Below the pieces are notes generated by a model, which saw only the letters and a program-made list of their open reading frames with translations, made no database searches and had not been told where the DNA came from. The position numbers were made by a program, and so were the translations under genes. DNA of 64,000 nt from Rhizorhabdus wittichii RW1 (GTDB taxonomy: Bacteria > Pseudomonadota > Alphaproteobacteria > Sphingomonadales > Sphingomonadaceae), in assembly GCA_000016765.1 (NCBI GenBank), contig CP000699.1:2939001-3003000 (forward strand), read 5' to 3'. Shown piece by piece: positions 34,614 to 42,034 of the stretch. The stretch's first letter is position 1. Every line of letters starts with the position of its first letter.

Positions 34614-36488
34614 ATGGGCCATTGGCGTTCCGATCGCGGCCGGAACAGCTATGTCTGGTCGCCCGAGATGTACCGCATCCTCGGCTTCGCGCCCGACACG
34701 GCGCCGACCAGCGAGATGATCCGCGCCCATTACCATCCCGACGACGTCGACAAGGCCGACCTCGCGGTGGCCGAGACCTTCCGCACCGGATCGCTGCCGA
34801 TGACGCGGCTGCGCTGGATGCGGCCCGACGGGCGGACGATCCACATCCAGATCGCCGGGCAGCTCGAAGGGCCAGAGACGATCATCGGCATCCTGCGCGA
34901 CGTGACCGAGGAGGTCGAGACCGAACGCGCGCTGATCGCCGCGCGCGACCAGGCCCGCGCCGCCGAACGGACCCGCGCCGAGATGCTCGAGGTGGTGAGC
35001 CACGAGATCCGGACGCCGATGCACGGCCTGCTCGCCGCGATCGACGCGCTGCGCCGCGAGCCGCTCGACGGCGCGCGCCAGGCCCAGCTCGCCAGCCTGA
35101 ACCAGGCGGCGACGACGGTGATGGGCGTGATCGACGACATGCTCGACTATAGCCGCATCGAATCGGGCCGGGTGGTCATCGAGAGCATCAATTTCGACCT
35201 GGTGTCGGTGGTCCGCACCACCATCGACCTGCACAACGGCGCGGCCGGAGCCAAGGGCCTCGGGCTCGACGCGTTCGGCCTCGACGGCGATCCCCGGCCG
35301 GTGCGCGGCGATCCGGCCCGGCTGCAGCAGCTTCTGTCGAACCTGATCAGCAACGCGATCAAGTTCACCGAGACGGGCAGCGTCTCGATCAGCCTGTCGC
35401 CGACCCGGTCCGACGGCGACACCGACTGGTGGATGATCATCGTCCGCGACAGCGGGCGCGGCATCGGGCAGGAGGCGCTCGGCCGCATCTTCTCGCGCGG
35501 GGAGCAGGTCGACGCGGCGCGGATGCGGCTCCAGGGCCGCACCGGCCTCGGCCTCGCGATCAGCCAGCAGCTCGCCGAGGCGATGGGCGGGTCGATCGCC
35601 GCGTCGAGCGATCCGGGCAAGGGCACGACCTTCTCGGTCGAGCTGCCGTTCAAGCGCGCCGACGCCGCGGCGGCCGAGGCGATGGCCGGCAAGGCGACCG
35701 GGCCGATGCGCATCCTGCTGGCCGAGGACAACCCGATCAACCGCCGGCTGATGGCGGGCCTGCTCGCGCGCGAGGGGCACGACGTCGTCGCGGTCGAGGA
35801 CGGCCGCAAGGCGCTGGGGGCGGTCGCCACCCAGCCGTTCGACCTGGTGCTGATGGACATGCAGATGCCCGAGCTCGACGGGATCGAGGCGACGCGCGCG
35901 ATCCGCGCGCTCGATCCGCCCGCGTCGGACACGCCGATCCTGGCGATCAGCGCCGATTCGATGCCCGAGCGGCGGCGCGTCTATTTCGAGGCGGGGATCG
36001 ACAGCTTCCTGCCCAAGCCGATCGTCTCGGGCCAGCTGCTCGACATGATCGGCACGATGCGCCGCAACCGGCCGGCCACGAGCGCGGCGGGCGACAGCTT
36101 CGACCGGGAGCGGCTCAACCTGCTCGTCGAGACGGCGGGCTATGCCGACGCCGCTGTGCTGATGAAGATGCTGATGTTCGACGTCAGCGACCGGCCCCGC
36201 CGCATCGCCGCCGCGGTGCGCGCGCAGGCCTGGGACCTGGCGATGGCCGAGACCGAGGCGCTGCGCACCCTGCTCGACAGCTTCGGCACCTTCAGCCTGT
36301 CGCGCCTGCTCGCCGCGATCGCCCGGCAATGCGCCCGGCAGACCTGCCCCCCGGCGGTGCTCGACGAGCTGTTCGACCAGGCGAGCAAGCTCGGCATATT
36401 GCTCCAGCACGAGGTCGGATCGGTCCCCACCCAGATCGCCCAGGCGATCGATAATGTGGTGGAAACCGACTTCGGCAGAAGTCGGTAG
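34614..36488 (+). CDS. Hybrid sensor histidine kinase/response regulator
   Basis: A soluble PAS-kinase. PAS domain about residues 1-100 (SPEMYRILGFAP, YHPDDVDKA, the PAC GILRDVTEEVETERAL). HisKA has phospho-acceptor His130 in EVVSHEIRTPMHG. The HATPase has NLISNAIKFTETG, DSGRGIGQEALGRIF and GLGLAISQQLAEAMGGS. A receiver domain starts ILLAEDNPINRRLM, with phospho-acceptor Asp415 in LMDMQMPELDG and Lys in FLPKPI. About 150 more residues may be an HPt-like helical bundle. ATG 34614 is the first ATG, but the PAS fold seems to continue upstream (LERTAEANRLLTIAESLAG), so the true start may be near 34551 with a non-ATG codon. The stop lies inside a terminator. Confidence 0.9.
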   Translation: MGHWRSDRGRNSYVWSPEMYRILGFAPDTAPTSEMIRAHYHPDDVDKADLAVAETFRTGSLPMTRLRWMRPDGRTIHIQIAGQLEGPETIIGILRDVTEEVETERALIAARDQARAAERTRAEMLEVVSHEIRTPMHGLLAAIDALRREPLDGARQAQLASLNQAATTVMGVIDDMLDYSRIESGRVVIESINFDLVSVVRTTIDLHNGAAGAKGLGLDAFGLDGDPRPVRGDPARLQQLLSNLISNAIKFTETGSVSISLSPTRSDGDTDWWMIIVRDSGRGIGQEALGRIFSRGEQVDAARMRLQGRTGLGLAISQQLAEAMGGSIAASSDPGKGTTFSVELPFKRADAAAAEAMAGKATGPMRILLAEDNPINRRLMAGLLAREGHDVVAVEDGRKALGAVATQPFDLVLMDMQMPELDGIEATRAIRALDPPASDTPILAISADSMPERRRVYFEAGIDSFLPKPIVSGQLLDMIGTMRRNRPATSAAGDSFDRERLNLLVETAGYADAAVLMKMLMFDVSDRPRRIAAAVRAQAWDLAMAETEALRTLLDSFGTFSLSRLLAAIARQCARQTCPPAVLDELFDQASKLGILLQHEVGSVPTQIAQAIDNVVETDFGRSR

Positions 36489-36500
36489 TTTTTTTGTTTT
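36466..36500 (+). terminator. Intrinsic terminator overlapping the 3' end of the hybrid kinase gene
   Basis: CCGACTTC (36466-36473), loop GGCA, GAAGTCGG (36478-36485), then TAG (36486-36488, the stop codon) and TTTTTTTGTTTT. The 8-pair stem is fully inside the last codons. The stop codon separates the stem from the U tract. Confidence 0.88.
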
Positions 36501-36501
36501 A

Positions 36502-36600
36502 GCCCTCAGGCGCCGGGCGGCGGACATCCGTCCGCCTTGGCTATCCTCGCATAAGCTCGGGCGGCCGTTCGGCCTTGCGGGACGCTGCGCGTCCCGTTCA
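36502..36600 (+). repeat. Three-hairpin element, family R4, copy A
   Basis: Hairpin 1: GGCGGAC-ATCC-GTCCGCC (36519-36536). Core TTGGCTATCCTCGCATAAGC (36537-36556). Hairpin 2: GGCCG-TT-CGGCC (36563-36574). Hairpin 3: GGGACGC-TGC-GCGTCCC (36579-36595). The element begins with GCCCTCAGGCGCCGGGC. It forms a tail-to-tail pair with copy B. Confidence 0.85.
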
Positions 36601-36614
36601 CCGCAGGAGTTCTG

Positions 36615-36709
36615 CGTCGGAGCCCGTAGGGCTCCGCAAGCGCGAACGCGCGCCCGAGCTTATGCGAGGATAGCCAAGTGCGCGGATGCGCACGCCGGCG
36701 CCTGAGGGC
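36615..36709 (-). repeat. Three-hairpin element, family R4, copy B (inverted)
   Basis: Read on the minus strand from 36709: hairpin 1 GTGCGC-ATCC-GCGCAC (36678-36693), the same core, hairpin 2 GCGCG-TT-CGCGC (36640-36651) and hairpin 3 GGAGCCC-TAC-GGGCTCC (36619-36635). Stem sequences differ from copy A, yet pairing, the ATCC and TT loops and the core are kept. Between the copies, CGCAG/CTGCG (36602-36616) forms a small central hairpin. Confidence 0.85.
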
Positions 36710-36710
36710 C

Positions 36711-36743
36711 CAACAAACAAAAGCTCGGGCTTACAGCCCGAGC
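36711..36743 (-). terminator. Intrinsic terminator overlapping the rnhA stop codon
   Basis: On the minus strand GCTCGGGC, loop TGTAA, GCCCGAGC is followed by TTTTGTTTGTTG. The rnhA TAA stop (36731-36733) is in the loop, so the upstream stem arm is coding and the downstream arm is not. Confidence 0.88.
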
Positions 36744-37171
36744 GCCGCGTCGCTCGCCAGCTTGTCGGCGCGTTCGTTGTCGGGGTGGCCGGCATGGCCC
36801 TTCACCCAGATCCATTCGATCCGGTGCGGCGCGGCGGCGTCGAGCAGGCGTTGCCACAGCTCGGCATTCTTGACCGGCTTCTTGTCGGCGGTCTTCCAGC
36901 CATTCTTGCGCCAGCCGTGGATCCACTTGGTCAGCCCGTCCATGACGTAGCGGCTGTCGGTCGACAGCTTGACCCGGCACGGCTTCTTGAGCGCCTCGAG
37001 CGCGCGGATCGCCGCCATCAGCTCCATGCGGTTGTTGGTGCTGGGGTTCTCGGCGCCCGACATCTCCTTCTCGGTCGCGCCGAAGCGAAGCAATGCGCCC
37101 CAGCCGCCGCGCCCGGGATTGCCCTTGCACGCGCCATCAGTCGCAATCTCGACGAGGGGAAGTTCGGCCAT
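36731..37171 (-). CDS. rnhA: Ribonuclease HI
   Basis: RNase HI degrades RNA in RNA-DNA hybrids, removing Okazaki primers and R-loops. The catalytic tetrad is D12 ([12 protein letters not shown]), E50 ([10 protein letters not shown]), D72 (LSTDSRYV) and D136 (NERADKLA). H126 serves as the flexible-loop histidine. All are offset by two from the E. coli numbering. It has 146 residues. I choose the start at 37171 ([13 protein letters not shown]); an upstream ATG at 37219 adds 16 Arg/Pro-rich residues without family support and overlaps thrB. It is last in ispH-thrB-rnhA. Confidence 0.96.
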   Translation of the reverse strand: MAELPLVEIATDGACKGNPGRGGWGALLRFGATEKEMSGAENPSTNNRMELMAAIRALEALKKPCRVKLSTDSRYVMDGLTKWIHGWRKNGWKTADKKPVKNAELWQRLLDAAAPHRIEWIWVKGHAGHPDNERADKLASDAALGL

Positions 37172-37181
37172 GGCGGAAAGG

Positions 37182-38144
37182 TCAGGCCGGGACGAGCGTT
37201 TCGGGATCGGCCTCGGCATAGAAGTCGAGCCGGCGCAGGAAGGCGATCGGGTCCTTGCGCGTCACCAGCGCGTCGGCCGGCGTGTTGAGCCAGTCCCAGG
37301 CGCGGGTCAGCAGGAAGCGCAGGCAGGCGCCGCGCGCGAGGATCGGGAAGGCCAGCCGCTCGTCGGTCGACAGCCCGAACTGGCGGTCGTAGCCGGCGAC
37401 CAGCGCGCGGCCGAGATCGGCATGATAGCCGGTGCCGTCATTCTCGAAGCACCAGGCGGCGTGGGTCACCGCGACGTCCCAGGCGCGGATGTCGGTGCAG
37501 GCGAAGTAGAAGTCGATGACGCCGCTCACCTCGTCGCCCAGCATCAGGACATTGTCGGGGAAGAGATCGGCGTGGATCACCGCGGTCCGCAGGTGGCGCG
37601 GCCAGTTCGCCTCCAGCCATTCGACCTCCGCCATCACCCGGCCGCGCAGGCCGGGCTGGATATGGTCGAGGTCGGCGCCACACCGCGCCGCGAGCGCGCC
37701 CCAGCCGGCGAGGTCGAGGCTGTTGGGCCGGCCGAGCCGGAAGTCGCCCAGCGCCTTGTGCATGTCGCCGAGCGCCCCGCCCGCCGCACGCGCCTGCGCC
37801 GGGGTCGGATGGGTCACCGACACGCCCGACAGGAACTCGATCAGGCAGGCGGGCCGCCCCGCCAGCGTCTGGAGCTGCTCGCCGCGCCGGTCGCGCAGCA
37901 TGCGCGGAATGTTGAGGCCCTTGGCCGCGAGATGATCGGTCAGCGCGCAGAAGAAGGGCAGGTCGTCGACGTTCACCCGCTTCTCGTAGAGCGTCAGGAT
38001 GAAGCGGCCGGCGGTCGTCTCGATCAGGTAGTTGCTGTTCTCGACCCCCTCGGCGATCCCCTTCGCCGACAGCAGCGTGCCGACGTCGTAGCGGTGGAGG
38101 AAGGCGGTCATCTCCTCCGTCGAGACCTGGGTATAGACGGCCAT
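37182..38144 (-). CDS. thrB: Homoserine kinase (APH-fold, type II)
   Basis: It phosphorylates homoserine to O-phosphohomoserine for threonine synthesis. This is the aminoglycoside-phosphotransferase-fold ThrB of alphaproteobacteria, not the GHMP type of E. coli. Motifs: [19 protein letters not shown] for ATP binding, catalytic [13 protein letters not shown] and metal-binding [11 protein letters not shown]. It has 320 residues. The start ATG overlaps the ispH stop by one base (TGATG). rnhA begins 10 bases after its end. Confidence 0.93.
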   Translation of the reverse strand: MAVYTQVSTEEMTAFLHRYDVGTLLSAKGIAEGVENSNYLIETTAGRFILTLYEKRVNVDDLPFFCALTDHLAAKGLNIPRMLRDRRGEQLQTLAGRPACLIEFLSGVSVTHPTPAQARAAGGALGDMHKALGDFRLGRPNSLDLAGWGALAARCGADLDHIQPGLRGRVMAEVEWLEANWPRHLRTAVIHADLFPDNVLMLGDEVSGVIDFYFACTDIRAWDVAVTHAAWCFENDGTGYHADLGRALVAGYDRQFGLSTDERLAFPILARGACLRFLLTRAWDWLNTPADALVTRKDPIAFLRRLDFYAEADPETLVPA

Positions 38145-39094
38145 CAGGCGACCAGCGCCCGCGGAAGCTTGAACAACATGTCCTCCGTCACCGATTCGAC
38201 CTCGCATTCGCGCACGGCGAATCGGGTCGCGAGCGTGTCGACCAGCTCGCGCACCAATATCTCGGGCGCCGAGGCGCCGGCGGTGATGCCGAGCGTGCGG
38301 ACGCCGTCGAGCCAGCCGAAGTCGATCTCCGCCGCGCGCTGGATCAGCCGCGCCTTGACGCCCTGCCGCTCGGCCACCTCGACGAGGCGCAGCGAGTTGG
38401 AGCTGTTGGGCGCGCCGATCACCAGCATCGCCTCGCATTTCGGCGCGATCGCCTTGACCGCCGCCTGGCGGTTCGAGGTGGCGTAGCAGATGTCCTCGCT
38501 GCGCGGCGCCTCGATCTGCGGGAAGCGGCGGCGCAGCACGCCGATGATCTCGACGGTGTCGTCGACCGACAGGGTGGTCTGGCTGAGGAAGGCGAGCGGG
38601 GCGCCGTCGGGCACCGCCACCGCCTCGGCGTCGGCGGCGGTCTCGACCAGCGTCATCACCCCCTCGGGCACCTGGCCGAAGGTGCCGATCACCTCGGGAT
38701 GGCCCTTATGGCCGATGAACAGGATATGGTGGCCGTTCTTGACCAGCCGCTCGGCCTGGCGGTGGACCTTCGACACCAGCGGGCAGGTCGCGTCCAGATA
38801 GTTGAGCCCGCGCTCGGCCGCCTTGGCGGGCACCGCCTTCGGCACGCCGTGCGCCGAGAAGACGACGGGGACGTCGTCGGGCACCTCGTCGAGCTCCTCG
38901 ACGAAGATCGCGCCCTTCGCCTTCAGGTCGTCGACGACATATTTGTTGTGGACGATCTCGTGCCGGACATAGACCGGCGGGCCGTATTTCTCGATCGTCA
39001 GCTCGACGATGCGGATCGCCCGGTCGACGCCCGCGCAGAAGCCGCGCGGCGCCGCGATCAGCAGGTCGAGTGGGGGAAGAGCGGTATCGGCCAT
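38144..39094 (-). CDS. ispH: 4-hydroxy-3-methylbut-2-enyl diphosphate reductase IspH
   Basis: The last step of the MEP isoprenoid pathway: an iron-sulfur enzyme giving IPP and DMAPP. Three conserved cysteines that bind the cluster are in [13 protein letters not shown] near residue 20, [13 protein letters not shown] near 107, and [14 protein letters not shown] near 200. The substrate-binding [11 protein letters not shown] segment follows. At 316 residues the length is normal. It is the first gene of ispH-thrB-rnhA and is divergent from the lipoprotein gene. Confidence 0.96.
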   Translation of the reverse strand: MADTALPPLDLLIAAPRGFCAGVDRAIRIVELTIEKYGPPVYVRHEIVHNKYVVDDLKAKGAIFVEELDEVPDDVPVVFSAHGVPKAVPAKAAERGLNYLDATCPLVSKVHRQAERLVKNGHHILFIGHKGHPEVIGTFGQVPEGVMTLVETAADAEAVAVPDGAPLAFLSQTTLSVDDTVEIIGVLRRRFPQIEAPRSEDICYATSNRQAAVKAIAPKCEAMLVIGAPNSSNSLRLVEVAERQGVKARLIQRAAEIDFGWLDGVRTLGITAGASAPEILVRELVDTLATRFAVRECEVESVTEDMLFKLPRALVA

Positions 39095-39233
39095 GGCTGG
39101 GCCTTAGAGCCTGATCACCGAAGGGGAAAGCGCTTTGCGCTTCCACCTCAAACGATCACACACTATGCATTGCGCCGACCGACGATCGGGCGGATGTGCA
39201 TCGCCCGGTGATGAAGTGAAGGATGCCGACCCC

Positions 39234-39881
39234 GTGCAGTTTCCCAAGACCTCCGCGATCCTCCTTGCCATGCTCGTGCTCGCGGCCTGCAAGACGGATA
39301 CCGAGTTCGACGAGCGCGGCGGCTTCCGGATCGCGCGGTCGGCCTGCCCGGCGGCGGCGATCCCGACCTATACGGGCGACATCACCCTGTTCAATCCGCC
39401 GGCCGAGCGCCGCGCCGAGGCGATCGACGTCACCGCCAGCATCGCCAACCTCCGCGCGACCTGCAACGAGGCCGGCAACGGCCCGCAGATCCAGGTGACC
39501 GCCGAGTTCGACGTGCAGGCGCGCCGCGCCACCGCCGGCCCGGCCCGCACCGTCACCCTGCCCTGGTTCGCGACGGTGCTGCGCGCCGGCACCAAGATCG
39601 AATCGAAGCAGCTCGGCCAGGTGTCGATCGTCTTCCCCGAGGGCCAGCTTCGCGGCGCGGTCCACACCTCCGCCACCGCGATGGTCTCGCGCGCGGCGGC
39701 GACCCTGCCCGAGGACGTCGTCAAGCGGATCAACCGCAAGCGCAAGGCCGGCGACGCCGACGCCGCGCTCGACCCGATGAACGAGCCGACCGTGCGCGAT
39801 GCGGTCAACAACGCCAATTTCGAGCTGCTGATCGGCTTCCAGCTCACCGAGAGCCAGCTCGCCTACAACGCGGCGCGTTGA
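39234..39881 (+). CDS. Predicted lipoprotein of unknown function
   Basis: From GTG 39234 the 215-residue product begins MQFPKTSAILLAMLVLAACK, a short signal peptide with lipobox LAAC (Cys19). The mature part is beta-rich and polar. It contains DITLFNPPAERRAEAIDVTA, a central RTVTLPWFATVLRAGTKIESK and a conserved-looking TVRDAVNNANFELLIGFQLT near the end. The pattern is seen in uncharacterised sphingomonad lipoproteins; no activity is assigned. An open frame reaches ATG 39135 but would bury the signal peptide. GAAGGA lies 10 bases before the GTG. The stop is inside a terminator. Confidence 0.75.
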   Translation: MQFPKTSAILLAMLVLAACKTDTEFDERGGFRIARSACPAAAIPTYTGDITLFNPPAERRAEAIDVTASIANLRATCNEAGNGPQIQVTAEFDVQARRATAGPARTVTLPWFATVLRAGTKIESKQLGQVSIVFPEGQLRGAVHTSATAMVSRAAATLPEDVVKRINRKRKAGDADAALDPMNEPTVRDAVNNANFELLIGFQLTESQLAYNAAR

Positions 39882-39887
39882 TTTTTT
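39866..39887 (+). terminator. Intrinsic terminator overlapping the lipoprotein gene stop
   Basis: CAACGC-GGC-GCGTTG (39866-39880) forms a six-pair stem. It covers the last codons and part of the TGA (39879-39881), and is followed by TTTTTT (39882-39887). Confidence 0.75.
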
Positions 39888-39890
39888 AGA

Positions 39891-39985
39891 CCCTCAAGCG
39901 CCGGGCGCCGGGCATCCGCCCGGCTTGGCTTTCCTCGCATAAGCTCGGGCGGCCGTTCGGCCTTGCGGGCCCTTTCGGGCCCGTG
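39891..39985 (+). repeat. Three-hairpin element, family R4, copy C
   Basis: Hairpin 1: GCCGGGC-ATCC-GCCCGGC (39907-39924). Core TTGGCTTTCCTCGCATAAGC. Hairpin 2: GGCCG-TT-CGGCC (39951-39962). Hairpin 3: CGGGCCC-TTTC-GGGCCCG (39966-39983). It follows an intrinsic terminator directly, as copy A does. Confidence 0.85.
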
Positions 39986-40112
39986 GCCTGCTTCGATCAC
40001 CCCTCCCTCCGAATCTGTGGATCGTTTCGGGGCACCGCGACATCGGTCGTTGACTTGGCAGCGGTGCCACGCCAAGGCTGGCCATGTCGTCGCCGGGATA
40101 CCGGCGCTGGCC

Positions 40113-40312
40113 ATGCGGGAGAGCGTCGGGGAGACCCGGCCGCCGAAGGAGCAACCGCCCCGGAATCTCTCAGGTCAAAGGACCGCGTGGTTAGGATCGA
40201 CACTCTGGAAAGCGGATGGGCGGCCTATCGGCCGGTCATCCCACCGAAGGGGTAAGCCGGACCGTCTCAGGTGCGGCGAAAGCTCTCAGGTTCCGTGACA
40301 GAGGGGGCCATG
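40113..40312 (+). promoter_or_regulatory. Tandem glycine riboswitch
   Basis: Two aptamers are visible in series. The first (about 40113-40192) has GCGGGAGAGC, GCCGAAGGAGCAA and CTCTCAGGTCAAAGGACCG. The second (about 40197-40312) has GACACTCTGGAAAG, CACCGAAGGGGTAAGCC and CTCTCAGGTTCCGTGACAGA. These GAGAG...CCGAAGGxGCAA...CTCTCAGG...AAAGGAC and CTCTGGAxAG blocks are the conserved glycine aptamer core. The position just before gcvT fits glycine-induced expression. A possible -35 TTGACT lies at 40050-40055, without a clear -10. Confidence 0.95.
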
Positions 40313-40361
40313 ACCGACGGGCGAACCGCGCCCGGCGTCACTGGCCGTCACGGAGAGCATT

Positions 40362-41495
40362 GTGAGCGACGAAAACCTGACCCCCGAAGAGCCGGGCGAT
40401 ATCATCCAGACCCTGCCGCTCGACCGGTGGCACCGCGACCAGGGCGCGCGCATGGTGCCCTTCGCCGGCTACTCCATGCCGATCCAATATGAGGGCATCC
40501 TCGCCGAGCATCTGTGGACCCGCGAATCGGCGGGGCTGTTCGACGTGTCGCACATGGGCCAGCTGCTGGTCAGCGGCGACGGCGTCGATACGGCGCTGGA
40601 GGCGCTGATGCCGGGCGACTTCGTCCAGCTCGGCGTCGACCGGATGCGCTATTCGCTGCTGCTCGACGACCAGGGCGGCATCCTCGACGACCTGATGGTG
40701 ACGCGCCGCGCGGGCGACTTCTACCTGGTCGTCAACGGCGCGACCAAGGCCGACGACATCGCCCATCTCCATGAGCATCTGCCCGAGGAGCTGACCCTCA
40801 ACCATCTCGACGAACATGCGCTGCTGGCGCTGCAGGGGCCCAAGGCGGTCGACGCGCTCGCTCGCATTTGCCCCGGGGTCGAGATGCTGACCTTCATGAC
40901 CGCCGGCGCGTTCGAGCTGGCCGGCGCGCCGGTGTGGATCAGCCGCTCGGGCTATACCGGCGAGGACGGGTTCGAGATCTCGCTTCCCGCCGACGCGGCC
41001 GAGGCGGCGGCGACGCTGCTGCTCGCCCAGCCCGAGGTGAAGCCGATCGGCCTGGGCGCGCGCGATTCGCTGCGGCTCGAAGCCGGGCTGCCGCTCTACG
41101 GCCACGATCTCGACACCGATACCGACCCGGCGACCGCCGGCCTCGGCTTCGCGGTGCCCAAGCGCCGCCGCGCCGAGGGCGGCTTCCCGGGCGCGACCCG
41201 GATCGTCCGCGACCTGCGCGAGGGCGCCCCGCGCAAGCGGATCGGCCTGATCCTCGCCGGCCGCCTGCCGGCGCGCGAGGGCGCGGCGATCTTCGACGGC
41301 GACACGGCGGTCGGCGCGGTCAGCTCGGGCGGCTTCTCGCCCTCGCTGCAGGTGCCGATCGCGATGGGCTATGTCCTGGCGGCCAGCGCCGAGCTCAACC
41401 GCCCGCTCCAGATCGAGGTGCGGGGCAAGCGGCTCGATGCCGTCGTCGCCCCCATGCCTTTCGTCCCCCACCGTTATGTCCGCCAAGGGAACTGA
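40362..41495 (+). CDS. gcvT: Glycine cleavage T-protein (aminomethyltransferase)
   Basis: GcvT transfers the methylene of aminomethylated H-protein to tetrahydrofolate and releases ammonia. Motifs: RMVPFAGYSMPIQYEGILAEH and GLFDVSHMGQL near the N-terminus, ISRSGYTGEDGFEI in the middle and GLGARDSLRLEAGLPLYGHD with the catalytic/folate Asp region. It has 377 residues. The start is GTG 40362 after CGGAGAGC, 50 bases after the riboswitch. gcvH follows after 3 bases. Confidence 0.96.
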   Translation: MSDENLTPEEPGDIIQTLPLDRWHRDQGARMVPFAGYSMPIQYEGILAEHLWTRESAGLFDVSHMGQLLVSGDGVDTALEALMPGDFVQLGVDRMRYSLLLDDQGGILDDLMVTRRAGDFYLVVNGATKADDIAHLHEHLPEELTLNHLDEHALLALQGPKAVDALARICPGVEMLTFMTAGAFELAGAPVWISRSGYTGEDGFEISLPADAAEAAATLLLAQPEVKPIGLGARDSLRLEAGLPLYGHDLDTDTDPATAGLGFAVPKRRRAEGGFPGATRIVRDLREGAPRKRIGLILAGRLPAREGAAIFDGDTAVGAVSSGGFSPSLQVPIAMGYVLAASAELNRPLQIEVRGKRLDAVVAPMPFVPHRYVRQGN

Positions 41496-41498
41496 CCG

Positions 41499-41870
41499 AT
41501 GACGACCTATTTCACCGAAGACCATGAGTGGATCACCGTCAACGGCGGCACCGCCACCGTCGGCATCACCGATTATGCGCAGGCCCAGCTCGGCGACATC
41601 GTGTTCGTCGAGCTGCCCGCCGCCGGCGCCAACGTCGCCAAGGGCGGCGAAGCCGCGGTGGTCGAATCGGTCAAGGCGGCGTCGGACGTGTTCGCCCCCG
41701 TCACCGGCACGGTGAGCGAGATCAACGCCGCGCTGGAGGAGGACCCCGCCCTGGTCAACAGCGCGCCCGAGGGCGACGGCTGGTTCTTCAAGCTCGCGCT
41801 CGCCGACCCGGCCGAGCTGGAAGGCCTGATGGACGCCGCCGCCTACAAGGCGTTCTGCGAGGGATTGTGA
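41499..41870 (+). CDS. gcvH: Glycine cleavage H-protein
   Basis: The lipoylated carrier that shuttles the aminomethyl group among the P, T and L proteins. The lipoyl lysine is K59 in [25 protein letters not shown], and [10 protein letters not shown] are family motifs. It has 123 residues. Its start lies 3 bases after gcvT, and a GC-rich inverted repeat separates it from gcvPA. Confidence 0.97.
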   Translation: MTTYFTEDHEWITVNGGTATVGITDYAQAQLGDIVFVELPAAGANVAKGGEAAVVESVKAASDVFAPVTGTVSEINAALEEDPALVNSAPEGDGWFFKLALADPAELEGLMDAAAYKAFCEGL

Positions 41871-41875
41871 CCCTC

Positions 41876-42020
41876 TCCCCCTCCCTTTCAAGGGAGGGGG
41901 CCGGGGGGTGGGTGCGAGCGCAGCGAGCATCCTCGGCCTCCCGCACGGCTACGCCGAGGGGCATCGAGAGCCCCCCGGCTCCGCCACCCACCCCCTTCCC
42001 CTCCCTTGAAAGGGAGGGGT
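41876..42020. repeat. GC-rich inverted repeat, family R3 (copy 2), inside the gcv operon
   Basis: Left arm CTCCCTTTCAAGGGAGGGGG and right arm CCCCTCCCTTGAAAGGGAGG are inverted. Each is self-complementary through CTCCCTTTCAAGGGAG. The inner part (GGTGGGTGCGAGCGCAGCG, then CCACCCACC) pairs as well. It separates gcvH from gcvPA by 164 bases in an otherwise tight operon. Confidence 0.85.
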
Positions 42021-42034
42021 GAAAGAGCTGGACG

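Noticed and set aside
39960-40320. Short open frames in the gcv leader
   Set aside because: The region is a tandem glycine riboswitch and the R4 repeat; the frames have no domain and no ribosome binding site.
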